A stretch of 64,000 nt of DNA from Escherichia boydii. Lineage in GTDB: Bacteria; Pseudomonadota; Gammaproteobacteria; Enterobacterales; Enterobacteriaceae. How positions within the stretch are numbered: position 1 is the stretch's first letter; the number at the start of each line of letters is the position of its first letter. The notes under the pieces are model-generated. The model worked only from the letters and a program-made list of their open reading frames with translations. It had not been told where the DNA came from and ran no database searches. The DNA lies in NCBI GenBank assembly GCA_041890495.1, contig CP169086.1:4092001-4156000 (forward strand), given 5' to 3'. This document shows positions 49,544-57,870 of this stretch, one piece after another. The position numbers and the translations under genes were made by a program.

Positions 49544-50929
49544 ATGGCAGATAACAAACCAGAGCTACAGCGTGGGCTGGAAGCTCGACATATCGAACTC
49601 ATCGCCCTGGGGGGCACCATTGGCGTCGGCCTGTTTATGGGGGCCGGCAGTACCCTGAAATGGGCCGGGCCATCCGTATTGTTGGCCTATATCATCGCCG
49701 GGCTGTTCGTCTTTTTCATCATGCGTTCAATGGGCGAAATGTTGTTCCTCGAACCGGTTACCGGTTCGTTCGCCGTTTATGCGCATCGTTATATGAGCCC
49801 GTTCTTTGGCTATCTCACCGCCTGGTCTTACTGGTTTATGTGGATGGCGGTGGGGATCTCTGAAATCACCGCCATTGGCGTTTATGTCCAGTTCTGGTTC
49901 CCGGAGATGGCGCAGTGGATACCCGCATTGATCGCAGTGGCGCTGGTGGCGTTGGCGAATCTGGCGGCGGTGCGGTTGTACGGCGAAATCGAGTTCTGGT
50001 TCGCGATGATCAAAGTCACCACGATTATCGTGATGATTGTCATTGGCCTGGGCGTGATTTTCTTTGGCTTTGGCAATGGCGGGCAGTCGATTGGTTTTAG
50101 CAATCTCACAGAGCATGGCGGTTTCTTTGCGGGTGGCTGGAAAGGGTTCCTGACCGCTCTGTGTATTGTGGTGGCGTCCTACCAGGGCGTGGAGCTGATT
50201 GGCATTACTGCCGGTGAAGCGAAGAATCCGCAGGTGACGCTGCGCAGTGCCGTAGGCAAGGTGCTGTGGCGGATCCTGATTTTCTACGTAGGCGCGATTT
50301 TCGTTATCGTCACCATCTTCCCGTGGAATGAAATAGGCAGCAACGGCAGCCCGTTCGTACTGACTTTTGCCAAAATCGGTATTACCGCAGCGGCGGGCAT
50401 TATCAACTTTGTGGTGCTGACGGCTGCGCTCTCTGGCTGTAACAGCGGCATGTACAGTTGCGGACGTATGCTCTACGCACTGGCGAAAAACCGTCAGTTA
50501 CCGGCGGCAATGGCGAAAGTTTCCCGTCACGGCGTACCGGTTGCGGGTGTGGCAGTATCTATTGCTATTCTGCTAATTGGCTCATGCCTGAACTACATCA
50601 TTCCCAATCCGCAGCGTGTGTTTGTCTACGTCTACAGTGCCAGCGTGCTTCCGGGGATGGTGCCATGGTTTGTGATATTGATAAGCCAGCTGCGTTTTCG
50701 GCGTGCACATAAAGCGGCGATTGCCAGCCATCCGTTCCGCTCAATCCTGTTCCCGTGGGCCAATTACGTAACAATGGCATTCCTGATTTGCGTTTTGATC
50801 GGCATGTACTTTAATGAAGATACGCGTATGTCGCTGTTTGTTGGCATCATCTTTATGCTGGCGGTGACGGCGATTTATAAAGTTTTTGGCCTTAATCGCC
50901 ACGGGAAAGCGCATAAACTGGAGGAATAA
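49544..50929 (+). CDS. yifK: APC-family amino acid permease YifK (ThrP)
   Basis: 461-residue inner-membrane permease with 12 hydrophobic segments, of the AAT family of the APC superfamily, reported in E. coli as a threonine/serine transporter. The family start GLEARHIELIALGGTIGVGLFMG is seen at residues 9-31. An ACACGAGGA ribosome site precedes the ATG. It follows the wec terminator and precedes the argX tRNA promoter. Confidence 0.94.
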   Translation: MADNKPELQRGLEARHIELIALGGTIGVGLFMGAGSTLKWAGPSVLLAYIIAGLFVFFIMRSMGEMLFLEPVTGSFAVYAHRYMSPFFGYLTAWSYWFMWMAVGISEITAIGVYVQFWFPEMAQWIPALIAVALVALANLAAVRLYGEIEFWFAMIKVTTIIVMIVIGLGVIFFGFGNGGQSIGFSNLTEHGGFFAGGWKGFLTALCIVVASYQGVELIGITAGEAKNPQVTLRSAVGKVLWRILIFYVGAIFVIVTIFPWNEIGSNGSPFVLTFAKIGITAAAGIINFVVLTAALSGCNSGMYSCGRMLYALAKNRQLPAAMAKVSRHGVPVAGVAVSIAILLIGSCLNYIIPNPQRVFVYVYSASVLPGMVPWFVILISQLRFRRAHKAAIASHPFRSILFPWANYVTMAFLICVLIGMYFNEDTRMSLFVGIIFMLAVTAIYKVFGLNRHGKAHKLEE

Positions 50930-50981
50930 GCAGCAAAACGCACAAACCGTAACCAAACGCGCAATTTATTTAAAAAGGGAC

Positions 50982-51010
50982 TAGACAGAGGGGTGGGAAG
51001 TCCGTATTAT
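50982..51010 (+). promoter_or_regulatory. Promoter of the argX-hisR-leuT-proM operon
   Basis: -35 TAGACA (50982-50987) and -10 TATTAT (51005-51010), spacing 17, with a GC-rich discriminator (CCACCCCC), typical of stringently controlled tRNA promoters. Confidence 0.85.
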
Positions 51011-51031
51011 CCACCCCCGCAACGGCGCTAA

Positions 51032-51108
<77 letters not shown>

Positions 51109-51165
51109 TTTAGTCCCGGCGCTTGAGCTGCGGTGGTAGTAATACCGCGTAACAAGATTTGTAGT

Positions 51166-51242
51166 GGTGGCTATAGCTCAGTTGGTAGAGCCCTGGATTG
51201 TGATTCCAGTTGTCGTGGGTTCGAATCCCATTAGCCACCCCA
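51166..51242 (+). tRNA. hisR: tRNA-His (GTG)
   Basis: 77 nt including the extra 5' G of tRNA-His; anticodon GTG; encoded CCA. Normally the only tRNA-His gene. Confidence 0.97.
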
Positions 51243-51262
51243 TTATTAGAAGTTGTGACAAT

Positions 51263-51349
51263 GCGAAGGTGGCGGAATTGGTAGACGCGCTAGCTTCAGG
51301 TGTTAGTGTCCTTACGGACGTGGGGGTTCAAGTCCCCCCCCTCGCACCA
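51263..51349 (+). tRNA. leuT: tRNA-Leu (CAG)
   Basis: 87 nt class II tRNA with long variable arm; anticodon CAG; acceptor GCGAAGG region pairing CCTCGC; encoded CCA. Confidence 0.96.
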
Positions 51350-51391
51350 CGACTTTAAAGAATTGAACTAAAAATTCAAAAAGCAGTATTT

Positions 51392-51468
51392 CGGCGAGTA
51401 GCGCAGCTTGGTAGCGCAACTGGTTTGGGACCAGTGGGTCGGAGGTTCGAATCCTCTCTCGCCGACCA
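51392..51468 (+). tRNA. proM: tRNA-Pro (TGG)
   Basis: 77 nt, anticodon TGG, acceptor CGGCGAG with CTCGCCG, encoded CCA. No integrated element follows its 3' end. Confidence 0.97.
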
Positions 51469-51474
51469 ATTTTG

Positions 51475-51499
51475 AACCCCGCTTCGGCGGGGTTTTTTG
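51475..51499 (+). terminator. Terminator of the argX-proM tRNA operon
   Basis: AACCCCGC / GCGGGGTT stem with a TTCG tetraloop and a T run. Confidence 0.94.
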
Positions 51500-51769
51500 T
51501 TTTCTGTGCAGTTCGTCATCCCTGTAGCCATTCTCCGACAGCGTCCTTTTTCTTTGTCGCAATCCAGCGACATACAACTCATTGAAAATTAAATAAATAA
51601 CCATTTATGGGTTTTGCTGTCTCCTCCTGGCGACATATTCCTGCCTTTTCCCGATACGTTGTAGAGCTTAAGACGGCGCTTAACAGCATATTTTCCTTTT
51701 ATCTTAAAATGTTGCGTCATGTAAAAGTTCTGGGTGTTATGTTGGCACGTTACGTGCAATAATAAACGA
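51500..51769. other. Gene-free stretch between proM and glmZ
   Basis: 270 bases in which I see no credible gene. In K-12 aslB and aslA occupy the space between proM and glmZ (several kb); no recognisable coding remnant of either is visible here. The right end holds the glmZ promoter. Confidence 0.6.
51743..51763 (+). promoter_or_regulatory. glmZ promoter with overlapping sigma-54-like element
   Basis: The -10-like AATAAT at 51758-51763 is well placed for a start at 51770. Overlapping it, TGGCACG (51743-51749), four bases, then GTGCA (51754-51758) resembles a sigma-54 -24/-12 promoter. Sigma-54/GlrR control is established for the related glmY; for glmZ it is known in some enterobacteria. Confidence 0.55.
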
Positions 51770-51973
51770 GTAGATGCTCATTCCATCTCTTATGTTCGCC
51801 TTAGTGCCTCATAAACTCCGGAATGACGCAGAGCCGTTTACGGTGCTTATCGTCCACTGACAGATGTCGCTTATGCCTCATCAGACACCATGGACACAAC
51901 GTTGAGTGAAGCACCCACTTGTTGTCATACAGACCTGTTTTAACGCCTGCTTAATAAGAGCAGGCGTTTTTTT
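51770..51973 (+). ncRNA. glmZ: Small RNA GlmZ
   Basis: About 204 nt starting GTAGATGCTCATTCC, ending in the terminator hairpin AACGCCTGC...GCAGGCGTTTTTTT. GlmZ base-pairs with glmS mRNA, with Hfq, to activate glucosamine-6-phosphate synthase; RapZ and RNase E inactivate it, and the decoy GlmY protects it. UDP-GlcNAc made from this pathway feeds the ECA genes nearby, though no direct link is shown. It keeps its strand and lies between proM and an MFS gene, not between aslA and hemY as in K-12. Confidence 0.93.
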
Positions 51974-51978
51974 ATGCC

Positions 51979-53190
51979 TTATTCCCGATACAGGCGCATG
52001 ATCAGGGCAACCATTAGCAGGGCTGATGCAGAGACAGCATAGAGCGCCTGTACTGAGCCAAACCCTGAAGCCACCGCCGCTGCAATGCCGGTGAAAAGAG
52101 AGGCGCTGAGCGTTTGCCAGCGCCAGGCTTTCCCACTGGCTGAAGCGGTTTGCGTGAGATGAAAGCTACTGAGTACCCCAAACGTCCCGGCTGCGAAGAG
52201 AATATTCGAGGCCAGATGCGCGATAAAGATCGCCCCCAGCGCACATGCCGTCCACCCGGACAAAAACGGCAGCATGCCATAAGAGGTCAGAAAGATGCTG
52301 AGGCAAATAATTATTTGCGGCGTATGAGCCGCAACGCGCGTCAGGCTCTCTTTTTTTAGCAGCAGCGGGCCGCAAAGCTGTCCCATGCTCCTTGCGAAAA
52401 GCAGCGGCAGAGCAAGGCCCGCCGCATCCTGAGGACGGAGCTGCTGGGCCAGTGCCGGAAGCAGCGCCATGGCCGGTGAGCCGACGGCAGCCAGCGCCGG
52501 CAGGATGAGCAGGCTGCGTTTCTGCCGAACGGTCAACGCCTGCCAGCGTAATGTTGCAGAAACTCCCTTTTCCATAGTGGTGGAGCCTTGTGCAGGAGAA
52601 AAGCGGCGTCCAGCCAGCCATAGCATGAGCAGTGACGCGAGAAAGCTGGCGGCATCTATGGCCAGCAGGGTAAACACGGACGCCTTTTGAAACAGCACCA
52701 CGCCCAGGCCGGTCCCTAACAAAACCTGAGAAGCAAAAATCACATTTTCCAGACAGGTTGCAGCGGGCAACTCTGCTTCGCTGAGCCCGCGCTTGAAGAG
52801 CAACGTCAACGCGGGCCAGCTCATCCCGCTGAGCAGCGCCTCGGTGGATTGTAAGGCGAGTAACGCGGTAACGCTGTGGTAACCCACGCCAAGCAGGGGA
52901 ATGAGCAGGGCAAGCAGGCCCAGCCCTTCGGTCAGTATCAGCAGGGATATTGGAGAACAGCGTGAGCACAGCTTTTCGCCGATCGTACTGCCGATAAATC
53001 CCGGTACCGTAGCGAAAAGAAAAGCAAGGGTTAGCAGGGCGGGCGGAGCTGACCATGCTAACAGCAAGCCGAAGACCACAACCTGGGTTAAGCCATTCCC
53101 CAGCGAAGAAAAGATAAAAGCACAGGCAAGCAGGCGCAGCCAGCGGTGGCAGCGCAGCGCTTCAATAAGCGCATATAAAAGCGAGTTCAT
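51979..53190 (-). CDS. MFS transporter, accessory gene
   Basis: 403-residue protein with about 12 hydrophobic segments and an MFS-like layout, including a cytoplasmic-type loop in the middle (AGRRFSPAQGSTTMEKG, near 193-210) between two six-helix halves. Substrate unknown; by overall look it belongs with the enterobacterial drug or siderophore exporter type (EntS-like, DHA3-type), but I cannot name it. The start ATG follows GAAAGGAAATCGTC, a good ribosome site. Ends five bases from the GlmZ terminator, convergent with it. I know no K-12 gene in this place, so it is strain-specific cargo accompanying the loss of aslBA. Confidence 0.85.
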   Translation of the reverse strand: MNSLLYALIEALRCHRWLRLLACAFIFSSLGNGLTQVVVFGLLLAWSAPPALLTLAFLFATVPGFIGSTIGEKLCSRCSPISLLILTEGLGLLALLIPLLGVGYHSVTALLALQSTEALLSGMSWPALTLLFKRGLSEAELPAATCLENVIFASQVLLGTGLGVVLFQKASVFTLLAIDAASFLASLLMLWLAGRRFSPAQGSTTMEKGVSATLRWQALTVRQKRSLLILPALAAVGSPAMALLPALAQQLRPQDAAGLALPLLFARSMGQLCGPLLLKKESLTRVAAHTPQIIICLSIFLTSYGMLPFLSGWTACALGAIFIAHLASNILFAAGTFGVLSSFHLTQTASASGKAWRWQTLSASLFTGIAAAVASGFGSVQALYAVSASALLMVALIMRLYRE

Positions 53191-53336
53191 GACGATTTCC
53201 TTTCAAAAACGATTTAGTCCACGCTGCAGAAAGTGCGCGTGTGTGAAAAAAAGTTAATGAAAAGACATCGTTACATTGGCGGGTTCGTTTGCAGATGCGG
53301 GTGTAAAGAATGTAGCAGGAGAAAGGCGATAAAAAA

Positions 53337-53356
53337 AGGAGGCCATTTGGCCTCCT
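53337..53356 (-). terminator. Terminator of the hemCDXY operon
   Basis: On the minus strand, AGGAGGCC / GGCCTCCT stem with a four-base loop and seven T (53331-53337). Confidence 0.9.
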
Positions 53357-53362
53357 GATTAA

Positions 53363-54560
53363 TTACTGCTGCGTACCGTTGTTTTGCAGCGTCAGCAACA
53401 GCCCATCACGCCGCATGGCGGCCGCCTCTTCCGGCTTGTGCAGTCTGTCCAGCGCGTCGGCAAGCATGCGTAATCGTAGGCGTCCGGACGTTGTTTCAGC
53501 GCTGCGCGGAAGGCGAGCGATGCTTCCTGCCATTCTCCGTGCTTCATCAGTGACTGGCCCAGTGTGCTCCACAACAGCGGGCGATCGCCGACGTTTTTGA
53601 TCTGCTGGCGCAGCACTTTTTCCAGCTGTTCCGGATTGTTGGTTTTCAGTCGAGGAATCGGCAGCAGTAGGCGATCGTCATACTGGCGTTTCAGGCCGTC
53701 GATGATAATTTGCTGGGCAGTATCATGATCGTCACATTCAATAAGATGTTCCGCCATTGCCACCTGCAACGCTACCTGATGACGCGTTTTCGGCTTTGGT
53801 TTTTCCACCAGTTACGCAAGCCTTCGCTACCGTTATCGGCACGCGCCTGATCCATCAGGCCAATCCATGCCTGTTGTTCCAGCATTGCACGATGTTCTTC
53901 ATCGCCAACGTGGGCTTTCGCCATTGATGGGATGATATCCAGCAGCGAACTCCATGCACCAGTGCGGATATACGCCTGTTCCGCCAGACGTAATACTTCC
54001 GGATGGCGTGGCGTAACTTCCAGCAGCTTATCCACGCCGTGGCGTGCAGCATGGTTTTCATTACGGGCCAGTTGCAGACGTACACGGGTGATTTCTACCG
54101 GAATTGTGTCGTTGCCGGCCAGCTCCGCTGCGCGTTCCAGATGTTGGTTGGCGCGTGCTTCATCACCGCGTTGTTGCGCGGCTTCGGCAGCCAGCAGATA
54201 GTTCACCACCGGTTGTTCAGCGTGATCGGCATTTTTCGCCATCAGCTTTTCAACTTGCTGATAATCGCCTTCCGCTAGTTTCAGCAGCGCCTGTTCGGTC
54301 TGCTTACGGGCACGGCGACGCTTACGTCCGACAAACCACCCACGGGTGTGTGCGCCTGTGCGGAAGATCCGCCGCAGTAGCCACTCAATGGCAAACAGCA
54401 CTACCATCGCCAGAATCAAAATAATCGCCAGGCCAGTGACGCTGGTTTCGATATTGTAGTTGTCGGTCTGAATCAATACGTACCCCTGATGACCGGCAAT
54501 CATCGGGCCAACCACGATCCCCGCAATCAGCAAAACAAAGAGCAATAGCACTTTTAGCAT
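53363..54560 (-). pseudogene. hemY: HemY, tetratricopeptide membrane protein, broken by two frameshifts
   Basis: HemY is an inner-membrane protein with two N-terminal membrane segments (LLLFVLLIAGIVVG; LAIILILAMVVLFAIEWLL) and C-terminal TPR-like repeats; linked to heme synthesis by operon position, exact role unclear. The frame breaks twice: near 53795 one base is missing (SRK then RVIR-stop, where SRKTRHQVAL is expected), and near 53486 one G is missing (DAYDYAC, where DAYDYAWLADALD is expected). Restoring both gives a normal ~399-residue protein ending LTLQNNGTQQ. Its 5' end is also fused to hemX. Either a decaying gene or sequencing errors. Confidence 0.85.
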
Positions 54561-55784
54561 GGTTATTCCTTGCGGCGCGGCTGCCGGAGTATCAGCTTGC
54601 GGTGCAGGTGCAGGTGCAGGTGCAGGTGCAGGTGCAGGTGCAGGTGCAGGTGCAGGTTTAGCTTCCGTTGCCCCTGCTGCCGGTTGTGCCAGCAGGTTAC
54701 GCACGCGAGTCTGCATCAGTTTTTCCAGCATCGCCTGGCTTTGCAGGGTTTCCGGAAGATCCATCGAGATATTTTGCTGGCTTAACTGGTCCACCTCGTC
54801 GAGGAACGCTTTGGTGGTGGCATCATCAGTATCGTAGTAAGCACGTACCCAGGTGGAGACGTTCTCCAGCGCCTGGCGATAAGTCTCTTCCTGGTGACGC
54901 GGTACAGCTTGTGCTGCGACCAGCAGGCGAGAGCGAATATTTTCGCGCAGATAGATATCCTGATTTGGCGCTAACAGCGGTACGGCGGTGTCATCACGAC
55001 GGCGAATCGTAATGAAGTTGTCCATAAAGTTCTGCCAGCTTTTTTGCAGATTGATACGCCATTCGCTGATGGAACTGGAAAGCTCTTCACCGTCTGAATC
55101 CATCGGCGAACCATCGCTGTCATTATCGGCCAGACGCAGGTTATCTACCTGATTTGAAAGCTGATTAAGCTTAAGGATGATGCCGTCATAATCCACCTGC
55201 GATACTGCAGAAAGGCTGGCGATATCATCGGTAATTGCCCGACGAACGGTAATCAGACTCGGGTCATTCATATCCGCCAGGCTGGCGTCTGCACTTTTCA
55301 GCAACGCTGCAGCGGTCGTGACGTCCTGATCGCTCCACAGCTTCCGTCCGGCGAGTTTCACCAGAAAATCGGCCTGAGCCAGCAGCCAGGTTTTAGCATC
55401 GCTGCCGGAAATGGTGGCGACCTTTTGTTGGACCTCATCCAACTGTTTTGCCAGCGTTTCTTGCTGACGATTCGCCTGCTTAAGCTGTGCAGCTTGTTGC
55501 TTAATAATGCCTTCCAGCTCGGCTTTTTGGCTCTCCTGGGCTTTTTGCAATGCCGTCAGTTGGTTAGCCAGGGCATCGCTGGTGGCGGTCTGATTGACGG
55601 CCTGTTGTTTACCCCAGCCATACAAACCGACGCCCGCCGCCAGAGCAATAGCGATAGCCACCGCGCTGAGAATCAATGCGGTATTGTTCTTACTCTTTTT
55701 TTCTGTTGCGACAGGTTGTGACGTGGTGTCCACGGCCTCCCTGGTCTCTTCAACCACGGCGGAGGTTTTTTCTTGTTCCGTCAT
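54561..55784 (-). CDS. hemX: HemX, with expanded Pro-Ala repeat and lost stop codon
   Basis: HemX has one membrane segment (ALILSAVAIAIALAAGVGLYG, near 32-52), then a coiled-coil-rich periplasmic part (LANQLTALQKAQESQKAELE). Named as a uroporphyrinogen methyltransferase but activity doubtful. Two oddities at the C-terminus. A hexanucleotide repeat (54603-54656) encodes nine Pro-Ala units after Glu-Ala-Lys; K-12 has about three as I recall. The expected Gly-Glu-stop is replaced by Gly-Ile-Thr and then the HemY Met, because GA appears to be missing (GGAATAACC where GGAGAATAACC is expected). So HemX runs on into HemY, the continuous frame extending to 53772 (670 residues). The loss also shortens the hemY ribosome site. 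Confidence 0.9.
54603..54656. repeat. Hexanucleotide tandem repeat in hemX
   Basis: Nine perfect copies of a six-base unit (CCTGCA on the coding strand, GCAGGT-phase on the plus strand), giving Pro-Ala x9. As the unit is two codons, changes in copy number keep the frame. Confidence 0.97.
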
Positions 55785-55805
55785 TATGGCTTCCTGTTAT
55801 GAGAG

Positions 55806-56546
55806 TTATTGTAATGCCCGTAAAAGCGCATCGTTGTCAGCGTTATCGGCGACCTTAATGTCTTGCCAGCCCAGTTCCCGGGCGAGTTTCGCCAAACGCT
55901 CACTGACGACCAATAGTCGACAGTGTAGTAACCAGTGCTCACGATACCATTGTGGGATCAGCGACCAGAGTTGCTGCAACATTTCACCGCTGGTAACAAC
56001 GACCGTCGTCACCTCGCGGGATTGCCAGCGCATCGCTTCTTCTGCACCATCGTAATGGATTGCGCATCGTTGATAACATTCACAAAAAGTGACCTCAGCA
56101 CCGCGCGCCGTCAGGGTATCCCCAATTAGCTCACGACCACCATTGCCACGTAATATCAGCGCACGTTTGCCCGCAATATTTTGTAATTCAGGTAATTGTA
56201 GCAAGACTTCGCTGATTTCCCGATCCTGCGGGTAGAGAATCTTCTGTCCGCTTACGGTATGTAGTGCCAGTGCGGTGGTGCGTCCAATGGCGAAATAATC
56301 AGGTAGTCGGGGCCATTTACGATCTTGCTGATGCAGCTGTGATTGGGCAAAAGCAACCGCGTGTTGCGAGAGGGCAAACAACAGATCGCTCTCCCCCAGC
56401 GCTGCCAGTTGATCAGCAAGTTGCGGTAATTGTTGACCCGGAGAAAACTCAATCAGCGGAAAATGCCAGGCCACCTGCCCCAGTGTGCGCAGACGGCTCA
56501 CTAACTCTTCTCCAGCGGGAGACGGGCGGGTGACAAGGATACTCAT
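55806..56546 (-). CDS. hemD: Uroporphyrinogen III synthase HemD
   Basis: Closes hydroxymethylbilane with inversion of ring D to give uroporphyrinogen III. 246 residues, the usual length, two-domain fold of low sequence conservation. Overlaps hemC by four bases, so translation is coupled. hemX follows after 21 bases. Confidence 0.96.
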   Translation of the reverse strand: MSILVTRPSPAGEELVSRLRTLGQVAWHFPLIEFSPGQQLPQLADQLAALGESDLLFALSQHAVAFAQSQLHQQDRKWPRLPDYFAIGRTTALALHTVSGQKILYPQDREISEVLLQLPELQNIAGKRALILRGNGGRELIGDTLTARGAEVTFCECYQRCAIHYDGAEEAMRWQSREVTTVVVTSGEMLQQLWSLIPQWYREHWLLHCRLLVVSERLAKLARELGWQDIKVADNADNDALLRALQ

Positions 56547-57484
56547 GCCGGGGCGTCTCCGTTATAGACTTCAGCGAGGATCTCGCGCGCGCCGTTATTC
56601 AGTAGCTCTTCTGCCAGCGAAATCCCCATTTGTTCGGCATCTTGCGGCGCACCGCGGCGTTCACCGCGAATAATCTGCGAACCGTCCGGCGCGCCGACCA
56701 GCGCACGCAGCCAGATTTCGCCATCAATAAGCTCGGCGTAGCTACCAATTGGCACCTGACATCCGCCTTCGAGACGGGTATTCATGGCGCGTTCTGCGGT
56801 AACGCGCAGTGCAGTTTCGTGGTGATTCAGCGCGGCAAGCAGCTCGCGAGTGCGTGAATCATCAAGGCGGCATTCAATACCCACCGCACCTTGTCCTACC
56901 GCCGGAAGAGAAATCTCGGGTGGCAACGCGGCGCGAATACGTGACTCCAGACCTAAACGTTTTAGTCCGGCTACGGCAAGAATGATGGCATCGTATTCGC
57001 CGTTATCCAGTTTGCTCAGGCGAGTGCCGACGTTGCCGCGCAGGGAGCGGATAATCAGATCCGGACGGCGTTCAGCCAGTTGGCACTGGCGACGTAAACT
57101 GGACGTCCCGACGATACTGCCTGCCGGTAACGCATCCAGACTGTCATAGTTATTGGACACAAAGGCATCGCGAGGATCTTCACGCTCACAAATAGTGACC
57201 AGTCCCAGACCTTGCGGGAATTCAACCGGCACATCTTTCATTGAGTGTACGGCGATATCGGCGCGATTTTCGAGGAGCGCGACTTCCAGCTCTTTTACAA
57301 ATAAGCCTTTTCCGCCTACTTTCGCCAGCGGCGTATCAAGAATCACATCGCCGCGCGTCACCATCGGTACCAGTTCAACGACCAGGCCCGGATGGCTCGC
57401 CATCAACTTGTCTTTGACATAGTGTGCCTGCCAGAGTGCAAGTGGGCTTTGGCGTGTGGCAATTCTTAAAACATTGTCTAACAT
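56543..57484 (-). CDS. hemC: Hydroxymethylbilane synthase (porphobilinogen deaminase) HemC
   Basis: Polymerises four porphobilinogens on a dipyrromethane cofactor. 313 residues from MLDNVLRIATRQSPLALWQ. The cofactor cysteine is in GGCQVPIGSY near residue 242; the catalytic Asp lies in SMKDVP near 84. An upstream in-frame ATG would add seven residues but has no better ribosome site. First gene of hemCDXY, divergent from cyaA. Confidence 0.96.
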   Translation of the reverse strand: MLDNVLRIATRQSPLALWQAHYVKDKLMASHPGLVVELVPMVTRGDVILDTPLAKVGGKGLFVKELEVALLENRADIAVHSMKDVPVEFPQGLGLVTICEREDPRDAFVSNNYDSLDALPAGSIVGTSSLRRQCQLAERRPDLIIRSLRGNVGTRLSKLDNGEYDAIILAVAGLKRLGLESRIRAALPPEISLPAVGQGAVGIECRLDDSRTRELLAALNHHETALRVTAERAMNTRLEGGCQVPIGSYAELIDGEIWLRALVGAPDGSQIIRGERRGAPQDAEQMGISLAEELLNNGAREILAEVYNGDAPA

Positions 57485-57870
57485 GCTTGTTACCGTCATT
57501 ATCATCCGTGGTCCATCCTAACATCCTTGCCAGAGTGATGTCAGTGTTGTGGTGAAACGTAGACGCCTGCGCAAACCGTAAAATGAGGTCTGGCAGTGGA
57601 TCCTGACAGGCGTTTCACGCCGTTGTAATAAGGAATTTACAGAGAATAAACGGTGCTACACTTGTATGTAGCGCATCTTTCTTTACGGTCAATCAGCAAG
57701 GTGTTAAATTGATCACGTTTTAGACCATTTTTTCGTCGTGAAACTAAAAAAACCAGGCGCGAAAAGTGGTAACGGTTACCTTTGACATACGAAATATCCC
57801 GAATGCCGCGTGTTACCGTTGATGTTGGCGGAATCACAGTCATGACGGGTAGCAAATCAGGCGATACGTC
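57485..57870. promoter_or_regulatory. hemC-cyaA divergent control region
   Basis: 386 bases without a gene, holding the promoters of both operons. It includes a CRP site at 57702-57717 (see separate entry) and CGTAATGCCGCGTGTTACC-like palindromic sequence further on. The leader before cyaA is long; no leader peptide is clear to me. Confidence 0.75.
57702..57717 (+). promoter_or_regulatory. CRP binding site of cyaA
   Basis: TGTTA-AATTGA-TCACG fits the CRP consensus TGTGA-N6-TCACA with two changes, and matches the known site by which cAMP-CRP represses the main cyaA promoter. Confidence 0.85.

Noticed and set aside
51368..51604. 78-codon minus-strand frame across proM and its terminator
   Set aside because: It overlaps a complete tRNA gene and terminator and is a well-known type of spurious frame.
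52166..53056. Alternative 296-codon frame on the same strand as the MFS gene
   Set aside because: The 403-codon frame has clear membrane segments and a ribosome site; the other frame lacks any protein-like pattern.
54604..54657. Short tandem repeat considered as a CRISPR or iteron array
   Set aside because: The unit is six bases with no spacers and encodes Pro-Ala in frame with HemX; it is a coding microsatellite.
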